Shown here piece after piece: positions 1 through 5,609 of a stretch of DNA of 5,609 nucleotides. The position numbers and the translations under genes were made by a program. Under the pieces are notes generated by a model. That model was not told the DNA's origin. It saw only the letters and a list, made by a program, of their open reading frames with translations, and ran no database searches. Numbering within the stretch: the stretch's first letter is position 1; every line of letters starts with the position of its first letter. Origin of the DNA: Chloroflexota bacterium (lineage in GTDB: Bacteria > Chloroflexota > Anaerolineae > DTPP01); contig JAAYZY010000128.1 in the NCBI GenBank assembly GCA_012514615.1, positions 1-5,609 on the forward strand, written 5' to 3'.

Positions 1-135
1 GGCCAGGCCCATAAGGTAGCCGGTGAGGATGATGAAGGCGCGTGGGCCACGCATCTGGGCCCGCATCTCCTTCACCAGCACCGGGTTGAACCAGAGCCGC
101 TCAACCCGTTCTTTCCAACTCTGCAATTGCTGCAT
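1..135 (-). CDS. ABC-2 type transporter permease, N-terminal fragment (runs off the window edge)
   Basis: Only the first 45 residues are present; the rest lies beyond base 1. The translation begins MQQLQSWKERVERLWFNPVL and continues VKEMRAQMRGPRAFIILTGYLMGLA. An amphipathic cytoplasmic N-terminus, then NPVLVKEMRAQMRGPRAF, then the start of a hydrophobic helix (about residues 34-45) is the usual opening of large ABC-2 permeases, where the N-P-V-L-x-K-E-x-R motif precedes the first membrane helix. The start is fixed by an excellent ribosome binding site (GGAGGG, 7 nt before ATG). It follows the ATPase stop codon by 13 bp on the same strand, so it is almost certainly the membrane channel partner of that ATPase. 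The family call rests on motif recognition and context; the substrate is unknown and the full length cannot be judged. Confidence 0.8.
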   Translation of the reverse strand, partial: MQQLQSWKERVERLWFNPVLVKEMRAQMRGPRAFIILTGYLMGLA

Positions 136-142
136 CGCTCTG

Positions 143-148
143 CCCTCC
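143..148 (-). promoter_or_regulatory. Ribosome binding site of the ABC-2 permease
   Basis: On the minus strand the sequence between the ATPase stop and the permease start reads GGAGGGCAGAGCG. The GGAGGG core is a near-perfect Shine-Dalgarno sequence placed 7 nt before the ATG and directly abutting the TAG of the ATPase gene. It supports the permease start and suggests independent, efficient re-initiation after the ATPase is translated. Confidence 0.75.
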
Positions 149-1114
149 CTAGGCCGTCTGCCCGGTGGTGAGCTGCAGGAACAGCTCTTCCAGCTCATTG
201 CCTACTTGGCGGAACTCGGCCACGGCCACCCCGGCCTGCACCAGGTGGGCCAGCAAGGCGGCCGCCGAGGCCACGTCGCCGGTCAAGTAGACCTCCAGCC
301 AGGCGTCGCCGGGGCCGTTGCCTCCGTTGAGGCGCGCCACGTCTTCCACGCCGGGGAACTGCTGCAGCAGGGCCTGGGCCTGGTCCGGGCCATCCAGCAG
401 GTGCAGGCGCACCACCCGGCCAGGCTGGGCGCGGTGCTGCAGCGTGGCCAGGGGGCCGCTGGCCACCAGGCGGCCGTGCTCGACGATGGCCACCGCGCTG
501 CACATCTCGGCCAGGTCGCTGAGGATGTGGGAGCTGAGGATGATCGTCTTGCCCAGGGCCGAGAGCTCCCGCAGCAGCTCGCGCATCTCCACCCGGGCGC
601 GGGGGTCCAGACCCGACGCTGGCTCATCCAGCAAGAGCACGGCGGGGTCGTGCACCAGGGCCTGGGCCAGGCAGAGCCGCTGCTGCATGCCCCGAGAGAG
701 CACGCCCACATCTTGGTCTCGTTTCTCGGCCAGACCTACCAGGTCCAGCAGTTCGTCCACCACGACGCGGCGGCGGGCTGGGGGCAGGGTTCGGCAGCGA
801 GCGAAGAAGTCCAGGTACTCCCAAGCAGACATCTCGTGGTACAGGCCGAAGAAGTCGGGCATGTAGCCGATGTGGTGGTGCAGAGCTTGCGGACGTTGGT
901 GCAGCGGCTCGCCGGCCAGCCAGATCTCGCCGGAGGTGGGCTCCAGCAAGCCGGCCAGCATGCGCAGAGTGGTGGTTTTGCCGGCGCCGTTGGGCCCGAT
1001 GAAGCCGAAGAGCGCGCCGGCTGGCACTTGCAGGTTCAGGTCGTCCAAGGCCGGCGCCCCGCCCTTGCGGTAGTGCTTGGTCAGGCGGCGCGTCTCGATC
1101 ATCCATTCGCTCAT
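149..1114 (-). CDS. ABC transporter ATP-binding protein (ABC-2 exporter ATPase)
   Basis: A 321-residue cytoplasmic ATPase that should power the neighbouring ABC-2 permease. Visible motifs in order: Walker A GPNGAGKT (residues 40-47), Q-loop region IGYMPDFFGLY (82-92), signature LSRGMQQRL (139-147), Walker B VLLLDEP (159-165), D-loop SGLD (167-170) and switch histidine H196 in ILSSHIL. All catalytic elements are intact. The usual Q-loop Gln is replaced by Asp87; I recall the MPDFFG form as recurrent in a subgroup of these exporters, so this need not mean inactivity. About 100 C-terminal residues follow the nucleotide-binding domain, ending LEELFLQLTTG, as in the accessory C-terminal region of CcmA-like/COG1131 ATPases. 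The reading frame is open far upstream (to about 1750), but the real start is the ATG at 1114: it begins a typical NBD opening (MIETRRLTKHYRKGG), has AGGGAGA 6 nt upstream, and overlaps the preceding stop as ATGA. Length is normal for the family. Substrate unknown. Confidence 0.95.
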   Translation of the reverse strand: MSEWMIETRRLTKHYRKGGAPALDDLNLQVPAGALFGFIGPNGAGKTTTLRMLAGLLEPTSGEIWLAGEPLHQRPQALHHHIGYMPDFFGLYHEMSAWEYLDFFARCRTLPPARRRVVVDELLDLVGLAEKRDQDVGVLSRGMQQRLCLAQALVHDPAVLLLDEPASGLDPRARVEMRELLRELSALGKTIILSSHILSDLAEMCSAVAIVEHGRLVASGPLATLQHRAQPGRVVRLHLLDGPDQAQALLQQFPGVEDVARLNGGNGPGDAWLEVYLTGDVASAAALLAHLVQAGVAVAEFRQVGNELEELFLQLTTGQTA

Positions 1115-3504
1115 GGCAACTCTCCCTGGGGGGGCAGCGCGCCTTCCAGCGCCAGGTCTACCTGATAGCAGGCGCCCATGTTGGTGGTGTGCTCGGCGCG
1201 TAGGTGGATGGCTGTGTCGGGCTGGCGCACGAAGCGCTGGGGGGCGTCTACGGCGAAGGGAGCGGCGGCCTTCACACCTTCCAGGGGCACCCATTCTTCC
1301 AGCGTCCAGTCGTAGAGCTGCATGGTGGGTAGGTTGGCCTGTGGCGTGTCCAGGGGGCTGACGAAGAGAGTCAGCGCCTCCGCTTGCAGCCCGGCCAGGA
1401 TGTCGGTGGGCGGGGTGAAGCTGACGGTGACGTAGCCCCGTTCCAAGAAGAGACGGCCGATGCCGCACTCGCCGCCGCCGTTGGCGTCGACGACCTGCAT
1501 GCTCAGCAGCCCCGCCGGCAGGCTGACGCGGCGTTCCCCCGAGGGCAGGAGGGGCAGGCGTTGCACCAGAAGGGTGACGCCCTGCCGCTGCACCGTGACG
1601 TTGGCCACCTCCAGCGGGGCTGGCTGGAACGCGCTGCTCCAAGCCAGGAGCTGCGGTTGGGTTGGCATCTGGCGGTAGGGCTGCAGGTAGGCCCGCAGCA
1701 CAGCGTTGCGCTCTTGGGCCTTGTCGGCCGGCATGTCGGGGAAGCTCCAATCGTAGCCGTCATAGGCCTGTTCCATGGTCAGCTCAACCGTCCTCTCCTG
1801 GCCCGCCTCCAGCGCGCCCAGCGAGGCGGTCAGCCTACCAGCGATGACCATCACGTCTTCCAGGCGATGCCCCAGGTTGTTGCGCACGACGCCCTTCACC
1901 ACGTTGCCCTGGATGGCCAGGTCGGTCTCCAGGCCGCCGTGGTCGGGCGTCCACCAGGTCTCCACCTGCAGGGTCTGCATGGCCCACTGGCTGACAGCAA
2001 ACTGGCGCACCGTGGTGGGGTCGCCCTGCAGCACTTGCAGGTTGCCGGCCACGGCGGCCGACGCGGTGCTGCTCCGGCGGGTGCGGTAGTCGGTGATGGG
2101 GCCGATGAGGGGGCTGCCGGCGGCGCGCAGGTCGTAGGCGGCGTTGGCCGGCGAAAAGAGCCCGGCATAGGAGCGCACCTGGGCGCGCCCCTCCCCTTGA
2201 GGAAGGAAGACCAGGGAGATCTGGTTCAGCACCACCTCGTTGCCCCGCAGGATGTAGCCCAGGGCCACGCCACCGGCGGAGAAGCAGACCGTGAGCAAGG
2301 GGATGGTCGCCCAGGCCAAGCTCAGGCGGCGGCGGGCCCGCAGCGCCAAGTAGTTGACGGGCCCCACGGCCAAGATGTAGAGGCCTAGCAGCACGGCCAG
2401 CCAGCGCACCGAAGGCAGCGACATGGCCGGCAAGGCCCCCAGCGCTTGGAGCATCTCCTCGGCTTCGAAGGAGCGCATGGGCAGGTCCGGCGGGATGTTG
2501 GTGGGCCAAGCGGCGCCCGGCCCGGCCAACTGGCTCCAGAAGGCCAGCGCGCCGGCCCAGGCGTCGAAGGGGCTGCCGCTGGGGTCCAGGGCCAGGTAGC
2601 TCACCCAGCCTTGGCCGCGCCCCGCCTTGACCAGGAGCGGATACCCGCCTTCTTCAACCAGCACACGGCCCGACCACTTGGCTGGCGGCGTGGCCAGGAA
2701 GGGACCGGGCACCAGCACCTCCGACGCCCTGGGGCCGGCAAACGTGGCCAGGCTGGGCAGCGCCGGGAGCTCCACCGGCTCGGCCAGGGCCAACGGCCGC
2801 AGCGCCTCCGGTAGGCCGGCCAGGGTGCGGGCTGCCGCCGCTCCCCCGCCCACCACCAGCCGGCCGCCGCCCTCCACCCAGTCTTCCAGGGCTTGGCCCT
2901 GGGCTGGGGTGAGGCTGGTGGTATCGGCCCCGCTGAGGATCAGCAGGTCCAGGGAGCGGAGCGCTTCGGCTCGATCGGGCAACTCCGGCAGGGTGAGGGG
3001 GATGAAGACGGTGGGCTCCCGCCCCGCGAGGTTGAGGGAGTTGAGCAGGGCCAGGGCGCCGGGCTCCGGGGCCAAGGCCCCGATGAGAAACTCTCGCTGC
3101 AGGTGCATGGTCACCGGCACGGGGATCTCCTGCCGCAGGTCGTCGCCGGCCACCAGGCGCACCGTCACGGCGCGGGCGAAGTTGCTGGGCGGGACGTAGA
3201 GGGTCACTTCTTTGCGGGCCCCGGCGGGCAGAGGCACGGCCGCGGCGTAGGTCGATCGGCCGGAGGCGGTGTCGACCTGCGCCTGCACCTCGGCGTCGTT
3301 CAGGTCTGCGCCGGGGTTGTGCAACGTCACTCGCAAGGCCAGCCACTCGGCATACTTGGTATGGCCGCCCAACGCTGCAGCGGCCTTCATCTCCACGCCG
3401 GCGTTGGTGGTCTGGGCTGAAGCCAAGGGCATGTCGCCTGAACCCAGCACCAGCAGGGATGCCAGAAGGAGGATGAAGATCGGTTTGGGCCAGAAGAGAG
3501 TCAT
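1111..3504 (-). CDS. Secreted/membrane-anchored auxiliary protein of the ABC-2 operon, GATase1-like region, function unassigned
   Basis: A 797-residue protein with no enzyme family I can name with certainty. It starts with a signal sequence (hydrophobic residues 8-22, possible cleavage after LASA, residue 30). Residues about 35-132 look like an Ig-like beta-sandwich (YAEWLALRVTLHNPGADLND). Residues about 137-330 resemble the GATase1-like fold of GldG/ABC_transp_aux proteins, with LDLLILSGADTTSLTPAQGQ followed by EDWVEGGGRLVVGGG (186-221); no catalytic Cys-His pair is visible there, so a binding role is more likely. Two membrane helices follow, about 366-388 (containing GPVNYLAL) and 398-419, joined by a basic loop RARRRLS (389-395). 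By the positive-inside rule, that loop is cytoplasmic and both the N-terminal region and the C-terminal ~375 residues are outside. Two cysteines (680 and 779) in the outer domain could pair. The stop overlaps the ATPase start by 4 bp, implying translational coupling and a shared complex. The start is the ATG opening the signal peptide; only a weak AGGCGAG precedes it. Sensing, substrate delivery or scaffolding are all possible roles. Confidence 0.85.
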   Translation of the reverse strand: MTLFWPKPIFILLLASLLVLGSGDMPLASAQTTNAGVEMKAAAALGGHTKYAEWLALRVTLHNPGADLNDAEVQAQVDTASGRSTYAAAVPLPAGARKEVTLYVPPSNFARAVTVRLVAGDDLRQEIPVPVTMHLQREFLIGALAPEPGALALLNSLNLAGREPTVFIPLTLPELPDRAEALRSLDLLILSGADTTSLTPAQGQALEDWVEGGGRLVVGGGAAAARTLAGLPEALRPLALAEPVELPALPSLATFAGPRASEVLVPGPFLATPPAKWSGRVLVEEGGYPLLVKAGRGQGWVSYLALDPSGSPFDAWAGALAFWSQLAGPGAAWPTNIPPDLPMRSFEAEEMLQALGALPAMSLPSVRWLAVLLGLYILAVGPVNYLALRARRRLSLAWATIPLLTVCFSAGGVALGYILRGNEVVLNQISLVFLPQGEGRAQVRSYAGLFSPANAAYDLRAAGSPLIGPITDYRTRRSSTASAAVAGNLQVLQGDPTTVRQFAVSQWAMQTLQVETWWTPDHGGLETDLAIQGNVVKGVVRNNLGHRLEDVMVIAGRLTASLGALEAGQERTVELTMEQAYDGYDWSFPDMPADKAQERNAVLRAYLQPYRQMPTQPQLLAWSSAFQPAPLEVANVTVQRQGVTLLVQRLPLLPSGERRVSLPAGLLSMQVVDANGGGECGIGRLFLERGYVTVSFTPPTDILAGLQAEALTLFVSPLDTPQANLPTMQLYDWTLEEWVPLEGVKAAAPFAVDAPQRFVRQPDTAIHLRAEHTTNMGACYQVDLALEGALPPQGELP
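1121..1127 (-). promoter_or_regulatory. Ribosome binding site of the ABC ATPase, inside the upstream gene
   Basis: The minus strand reads AGGGAGA followed by GTTGCC and the ATG at 1114. The 6-nt spacing is good. The site lies within the last codons of the 797-residue protein gene, whose TGA overlaps the ATG as ATGA. It decides the ATPase start against the longer open frame upstream. Confidence 0.7.
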
Positions 3505-3556
3505 GATGCTCGCCTACCCTCGATGGATTGCCTTGAGCGCCTGCGTTGGCAAGGTG

Positions 3557-3562
3557 AGTATA
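3557..3562 (-). promoter_or_regulatory. Possible -10 box for the ABC-2 operon
   Basis: The minus strand reads TATACT, one mismatch from the sigma-70 consensus TATAAT, in otherwise very GC-rich DNA. Transcription starting about 7 nt downstream would give a leader of roughly 45 nt before the ATG at 3504. No convincing -35 hexamer is present at 16-18 bp spacing (candidates are CGCCCC, TCGCCC and GTCGCC), and there is no extended -10 TG. The hairpin at 3595-3631 lies just upstream. The call is tentative and rests mainly on the local AT-rich hexamer and its position. Confidence 0.3.
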
Positions 3563-3594
3563 CCCGGCCGGCGCCGGAGGGGCGACCGCCACCT

Positions 3595-3631
3595 GGCGAG
3601 ACCGGACGCCGGCCTGGAGTCCGGTCTCGCC
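3595..3631. repeat. Perfect 13-bp inverted repeat with 11-nt loop
   Basis: Left arm GGCGAGACCGGAC (3595-3607) and right arm GTCCGGTCTCGCC (3619-3631) are exact reverse complements, separated by an 11-nt loop that itself contains the palindrome GCCGGC. Pairing stops at T3594/C3632. There is no T-run on either side, so it is not a standard intrinsic terminator. It could be a REP-like dispersed palindrome, a transcript-stabilising hairpin or a protein-binding operator; its place just upstream of the putative promoter would allow the last. Confidence 0.7.
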
Positions 3632-3767
3632 CTGGCCAGGCGACCGGGCGCGGCTGTCTCCTTGCAGAGAGGACGCCAACCGCGGCCTGCCGGTTCCCCG
3701 ATTACGAGGGGTGGGGAGAGCGCGGAGCGGCAGCGGATGGCGCGCTGCGCCCTCTGGATCTCGCCCA

Positions 3768-3779
3768 GGGGGCGCCCCC
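3768..3779. repeat. 12-bp perfect palindrome
   Basis: GGGGGCGCCCCC is self-complementary without a spacer. It is too compact to fold as a terminator and may arise by chance in such GC-rich DNA. It is listed because it lies between the two longer hairpins. Confidence 0.35.
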
Positions 3780-3801
3780 AAGCCGGGCGATGTGGGGCGC
3801 G

Positions 3802-3829
3802 CAAGGGGCGCACCGCCGTGCGCCCCTTG
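3802..3829. repeat. Perfect 12-bp hairpin with GGCG/CGCC tetraloop, candidate dispersed palindromic repeat
   Basis: Arms CAAGGGGCGCAC (3802-3813) and GTGCGCCCCTTG (3818-3829) are exact reverse complements around a 4-nt loop. It begins about 30 nt after the amidohydrolase stop in the direction of transcription. No T-run follows on the minus strand (the next bases are CGCGCCCC), nor on the plus strand, so a canonical rho-independent terminator is not shown, although a hairpin this stable could still stop or protect the transcript. From memory, very similar AGGGGCGCAC...GTGCGCCCCT palindromes recur in intergenic DNA of Chloroflexota and some other bacteria; I could not check copy number. Confidence 0.75.
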
Positions 3830-3859
3830 AAGCCATTGGCCCCCAGGTCTGGCGCGACC

Positions 3860-5497
3860 TTACCCGCCCAGGGCCTCTTGGCCGAAGACGACCTCTCCGT
3901 CGAAGAGGGTGGCCACCACTTCGGTGTGCACGATCTCCGTGGGGTCGATGTGGAAGATGTCGGCGGAGAGCACCACCAAGTCGGCCAACTTGCCCGGTGT
4001 GAGCGACCCGCGGAGGTGTTCTTCGCCGGCGGCAAAGGCTCCGCCCAGGGTGAAGCCTTCCACAGCCTGCTGCACCGTGAGCCGCTCTTGGGGGTTCCAG
4101 CCTTGGGGGCCGGGAGCCCCGTCGGGGCGTCGGCGGGTGGCGGCGGCGTGGATGCCGGCCAGCGGGTTCAGCGCCTCCACTGGGCAATCGGAGCCCAGGG
4201 CCAGGCGCGCTCCGCTGCGCAGCAAGCTGCCCATGGGGTAAGCGTAGCGGCAGCGCTCGGCTCCCCAGTACTGCTCGGCCATCTCCATGTCCGACGTGGC
4301 GTGGACCGGCTGGATGGAGGCGATGACGTCCAACTGGGCGAAGCGCGGCTGGTCTTCGGGGGTGACGATCTGCGCGTGTTCGATGCGGTGCCGCAGGGCG
4401 TGGCGCGGCACGCCCCGCTGAACCTCGGCGGCGCGCACCCGCTCTAGCGCATCCAAGGCGCGGCGGTTGGCCCGGTCGCCGATGGCGTGGATGACCGCGG
4501 GCACCCCGTGGCGGCTGGCCAGGTCCAGCAAAGACCACAGGTCCTCGTCGGTGGTCACGGGGATGCCCAAGTTGTCTGGCTCCACCAGGTACGGCTCCAG
4601 CATCTCGGCTGTGCGGGAGCCCAAGGCGCCATCCATGAAGATCTTCACCCCGCCGACCCGCAGGCGTTCGTCGCCGAAGCCGGTTTGGATGCCGGCTCGT
4701 ATTGCCCCTTCCAACGACTGCTCGGTGAGCGACTGATAGACGCGCAACCCCAAGCGGCCGCTGCGGCGCATCTCCTGCAGCAGGCGGAAGGCGGTGGCGT
4801 CTTCCATGCTGTGCACCGCGGTGACGCCGCGTTGCCAGAAGAGACGGAACGACTGCTCCAAGGCCTGGGTGAGCTGCTCGGGCCCGGCCTTCTGCACCAC
4901 TCGCCGCACCAGGTCTTTGGCCGGCTTCTCTTTGAGGATGCCGGTGGGGTGGCGGTCGCTGTCGCGCTCGATGCCGCCGCCGGGTGGGTCTACCGTCTTG
5001 GCGCTGACGTCGGCCAGGCGCAGGGCCAGGGAGTTGGCCCACAGGCTGTGCATGTCTTTGCTATCCAGCGCCACCGGGTGGTCAGGGGCCACGCGGTCCA
5101 GGTCGGCGCGGGTGGGGAAGCGGGGGTCGGGCCAGCTGTTGCGGTCCCAGCCTTGGCCGGTGATCCACTGGCCAGGAGGCCGCATCTGGGCGGCCTGGGC
5201 CACGCGGGCCAGCGCCTCTTCTTTGGAGCGGGCGCCCACCAGCGACACAGTCTGGAGGCTGGCCGCGAACTCCACCAGGTGGATGTGGGCGTCGGTGAAG
5301 GCCGGGAGCACTGTCCGGCCGCCCAGGTCCAGCTCCGTGGCGTCGGCTGGGGCTTGGGCCCGTACGTCGTCCGGCGAGCCCACCGCCCAGATGCGGTTGC
5401 CCAAGAGCAGGACCGCCTGCGCCAGAGGGCGGTGGGGGTCCAGCGTGTGTACTGTACCGTTTGTCAGCAGAAGGCTGCCAGGAGCCGGCTTCTCCAT
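3860..5497 (-). CDS. Amidohydrolase family 3 protein (YtcJ-like, COG1574)
   Basis: A complete 545-residue protein, the usual length for this family of metal-dependent TIM-barrel hydrolases, which act on amide or related C-N bonds; the substrate here cannot be inferred. The N-terminal small beta domain (LLTNGTVHTLDP, residues 10-21) leads into PAFTDAHIHL (65-74) with the HxH metal ligands H71 and H73. Other expected active-site residues are K285 in VGGVKIFMDGALGSRTA (the likely carboxylated lysine), H337 in VIHAIGDRAN, H374 in RIEHAQ and D437 in GSDCPV. The family motif DSKDMHSLWANSLAL (145-159) is also present. The C-terminal LTPGKLADLVVLSADIF (499-515) closes the beta domain. No signal peptide is seen, so it should be cytoplasmic. 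The ATG at 5497 is supported by AGGAGAG 9 nt upstream and lies 6 bp after the parB stop, suggesting co-transcription with parB. All metal ligands are intact, so it is probably active. Confidence 0.93.
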   Translation of the reverse strand: MEKPAPGSLLLTNGTVHTLDPHRPLAQAVLLLGNRIWAVGSPDDVRAQAPADATELDLGGRTVLPAFTDAHIHLVEFAASLQTVSLVGARSKEEALARVAQAAQMRPPGQWITGQGWDRNSWPDPRFPTRADLDRVAPDHPVALDSKDMHSLWANSLALRLADVSAKTVDPPGGGIERDSDRHPTGILKEKPAKDLVRRVVQKAGPEQLTQALEQSFRLFWQRGVTAVHSMEDATAFRLLQEMRRSGRLGLRVYQSLTEQSLEGAIRAGIQTGFGDERLRVGGVKIFMDGALGSRTAEMLEPYLVEPDNLGIPVTTDEDLWSLLDLASRHGVPAVIHAIGDRANRRALDALERVRAAEVQRGVPRHALRHRIEHAQIVTPEDQPRFAQLDVIASIQPVHATSDMEMAEQYWGAERCRYAYPMGSLLRSGARLALGSDCPVEALNPLAGIHAAATRRRPDGAPGPQGWNPQERLTVQQAVEGFTLGGAFAAGEEHLRGSLTPGKLADLVVLSADIFHIDPTEIVHTEVVATLFDGEVVFGQEALGG

Positions 5498-5503
5498 GGG
5501 CGG

Positions 5504-5609
5504 TTACTCTCCTTTGCCCAAAAGGCGTTCGTAGATGGTCTGGAGCTCTTCTTCGGAGAAGAAGCGGATCACCAGGCGGCCGCCGCGACGGCCACGCTGC
5601 AAGCGCACC
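5504..5609 (-). CDS. parB: Chromosome-partitioning protein ParB, C-terminal fragment (begins outside the window)
   Basis: Only the last 34 codons and the TAA are present. They encode VRLQRGRRGGRLVIRFFSEE followed by ELQTIYERLLGKGE. The pattern R-x-x-x-G-G-R-L-V-I-x-F-(F/Y)-S-x-E-E-L-x-x-I/L-Y-x-x-L is the hallmark of the ParB/Spo0J C-terminal dimerisation domain, which binds DNA non-specifically and links ParB dimers around parS in chromosome segregation. The N-terminal CTPase and helix-turn-helix regions would lie beyond base 5609. Its stop precedes the amidohydrolase start by only 6 bp. The call rests on a short but distinctive C-terminus. Whether parA lies upstream cannot be seen. Confidence 0.82.
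   Translation of the reverse strand, partial: VRLQRGRRGGRLVIRFFSEEELQTIYERLLGKGE
5507..5513 (-). promoter_or_regulatory. Ribosome binding site of the amidohydrolase, inside the end of parB
   Basis: The minus strand reads AGGAGAG followed by TAACCGCCC and the ATG. The Shine-Dalgarno sequence overlaps the last codons of parB, and its 9-nt spacer includes the parB stop. It supports the ATG at 5497 and suggests coupling of the two genes. Confidence 0.7.

Larger units (their letters stand above)
3505..3859. other. 355-bp intergenic region with hairpins, no gene
   Basis: This gap separates the amidohydrolase stop from the start of the 797-residue protein. Open frames crossing it on both strands are low-complexity, Arg/Pro/Gly/Ala-rich shadows without a recognisable domain or a good start. 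It holds two strong perfect inverted repeats (3595-3631 and 3802-3829), a 12-bp palindrome (3768-3779) and a possible -10 box near the downstream gene (3557-3562). It is the most likely boundary between the parB-amidohydrolase unit and the ABC operon. I saw nothing further in 3632-3767. Confidence 0.7.

Noticed and set aside
23..1165. Long plus-strand open frame (380 codons) opposite the ABC ATPase
   Set aside because: It is antisense to a gene with every ABC motif intact. Its translation is Gln/His/Gly/Ala-rich with no domain, as expected of antisense frames in GC-rich coding DNA.
1115..1750. N-terminal extension of the ATPase frame by 212 codons
   Set aside because: The extra residues are a Pro/Arg/Ala-rich shadow of the upstream gene. 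The ATG at 1114 has a proper ribosome binding site and begins the canonical domain.
1384..2388. Plus-strand open frame of 334 codons opposite the 797-residue protein
   Set aside because: The composition is biased and repetitive (His/Gln/Gly/Ala), no domain is recognisable, and it lies wholly inside a better-supported gene.
3802..3829. Canonical intrinsic terminator of the amidohydrolase gene
   Set aside because: The hairpin is strong, but no run of T follows on either strand, so it is reported as a repeat/hairpin rather than a terminator.
3505..3859. ParB-binding parS site or CRISPR repeat in the gap
   Set aside because: No TGTTTCACGTGAAACA-like palindrome is present, and the two hairpins are unlike each other and not spaced as an array.
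3269..4447. Plus-strand frame of 392 codons crossing the intergenic gap
   Set aside because: It overlaps two real genes on the other strand, and its product is low-complexity with no family resemblance.
3702..5042. Minus-strand frame of 446 codons overlapping the amidohydrolase
   Set aside because: It is an out-of-frame shadow rich in Arg, Pro and Gly. The overlapping frame encodes a full amidohydrolase with all metal ligands.

Overview
The window is GC-rich (clearly above 60% G+C by eye) bacterial chromosomal DNA. Every gene I can support lies on the minus strand, so it is best read from high to low coordinates. The gene types suggest a Chloroflexota-like organism (Anaerolineae or Caldilineae relatives): a ParB tail, a COG1574-type amidohydrolase, and an ABC-2 export operon whose ATPase carries an IGYMPDFFG motif. 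This placement is an inference from gene style and hairpin repeats, not a demonstrated identification.

Layout in the direction of transcription: (1) the last 34 codons of a chromosome-partitioning ParB protein (5609-5504); (2) a complete 545-residue amidohydrolase of the YtcJ/COG1574 family (5497-3860), starting 6 bp after the parB stop with its Shine-Dalgarno sequence inside the end of parB; (3) a 355-bp non-coding gap (3859-3505) with two strong perfect hairpins, a 12-bp palindrome and a possible -10 box; (4) a complete 797-residue secreted/membrane-anchored protein (3504-1111); (5) a complete 321-residue ABC transporter ATPase (1114-149) overlapping the previous gene by ATGA; (6) the first 45 codons of an ABC-2 type permease (135-1), cut by the window edge.

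The last three genes form a tight operon: 4-bp overlap, then a 13-bp gap with a strong ribosome binding site. They probably act as one membrane complex: a cytoplasmic ATPase, an integral membrane permease, and a large extracytoplasmic auxiliary protein with an N-terminal beta-sandwich-like region, a GATase1-like/ABC_transp_aux-like region, two central membrane helices and a long C-terminal outer domain. The substrate cannot be read from the sequence. The parB-amidohydrolase pair looks like a separate upstream transcription unit, with the hairpin-rich gap as the natural boundary.

I see no RNA gene, CRISPR array, insertion sequence, phage gene or parS-like site. Nothing here is clearly a new biological system. 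The items most worth following are the two dispersed-repeat-like hairpins in the gap, the unassigned 797-residue export partner, and the coupling of parB to an amidohydrolase.
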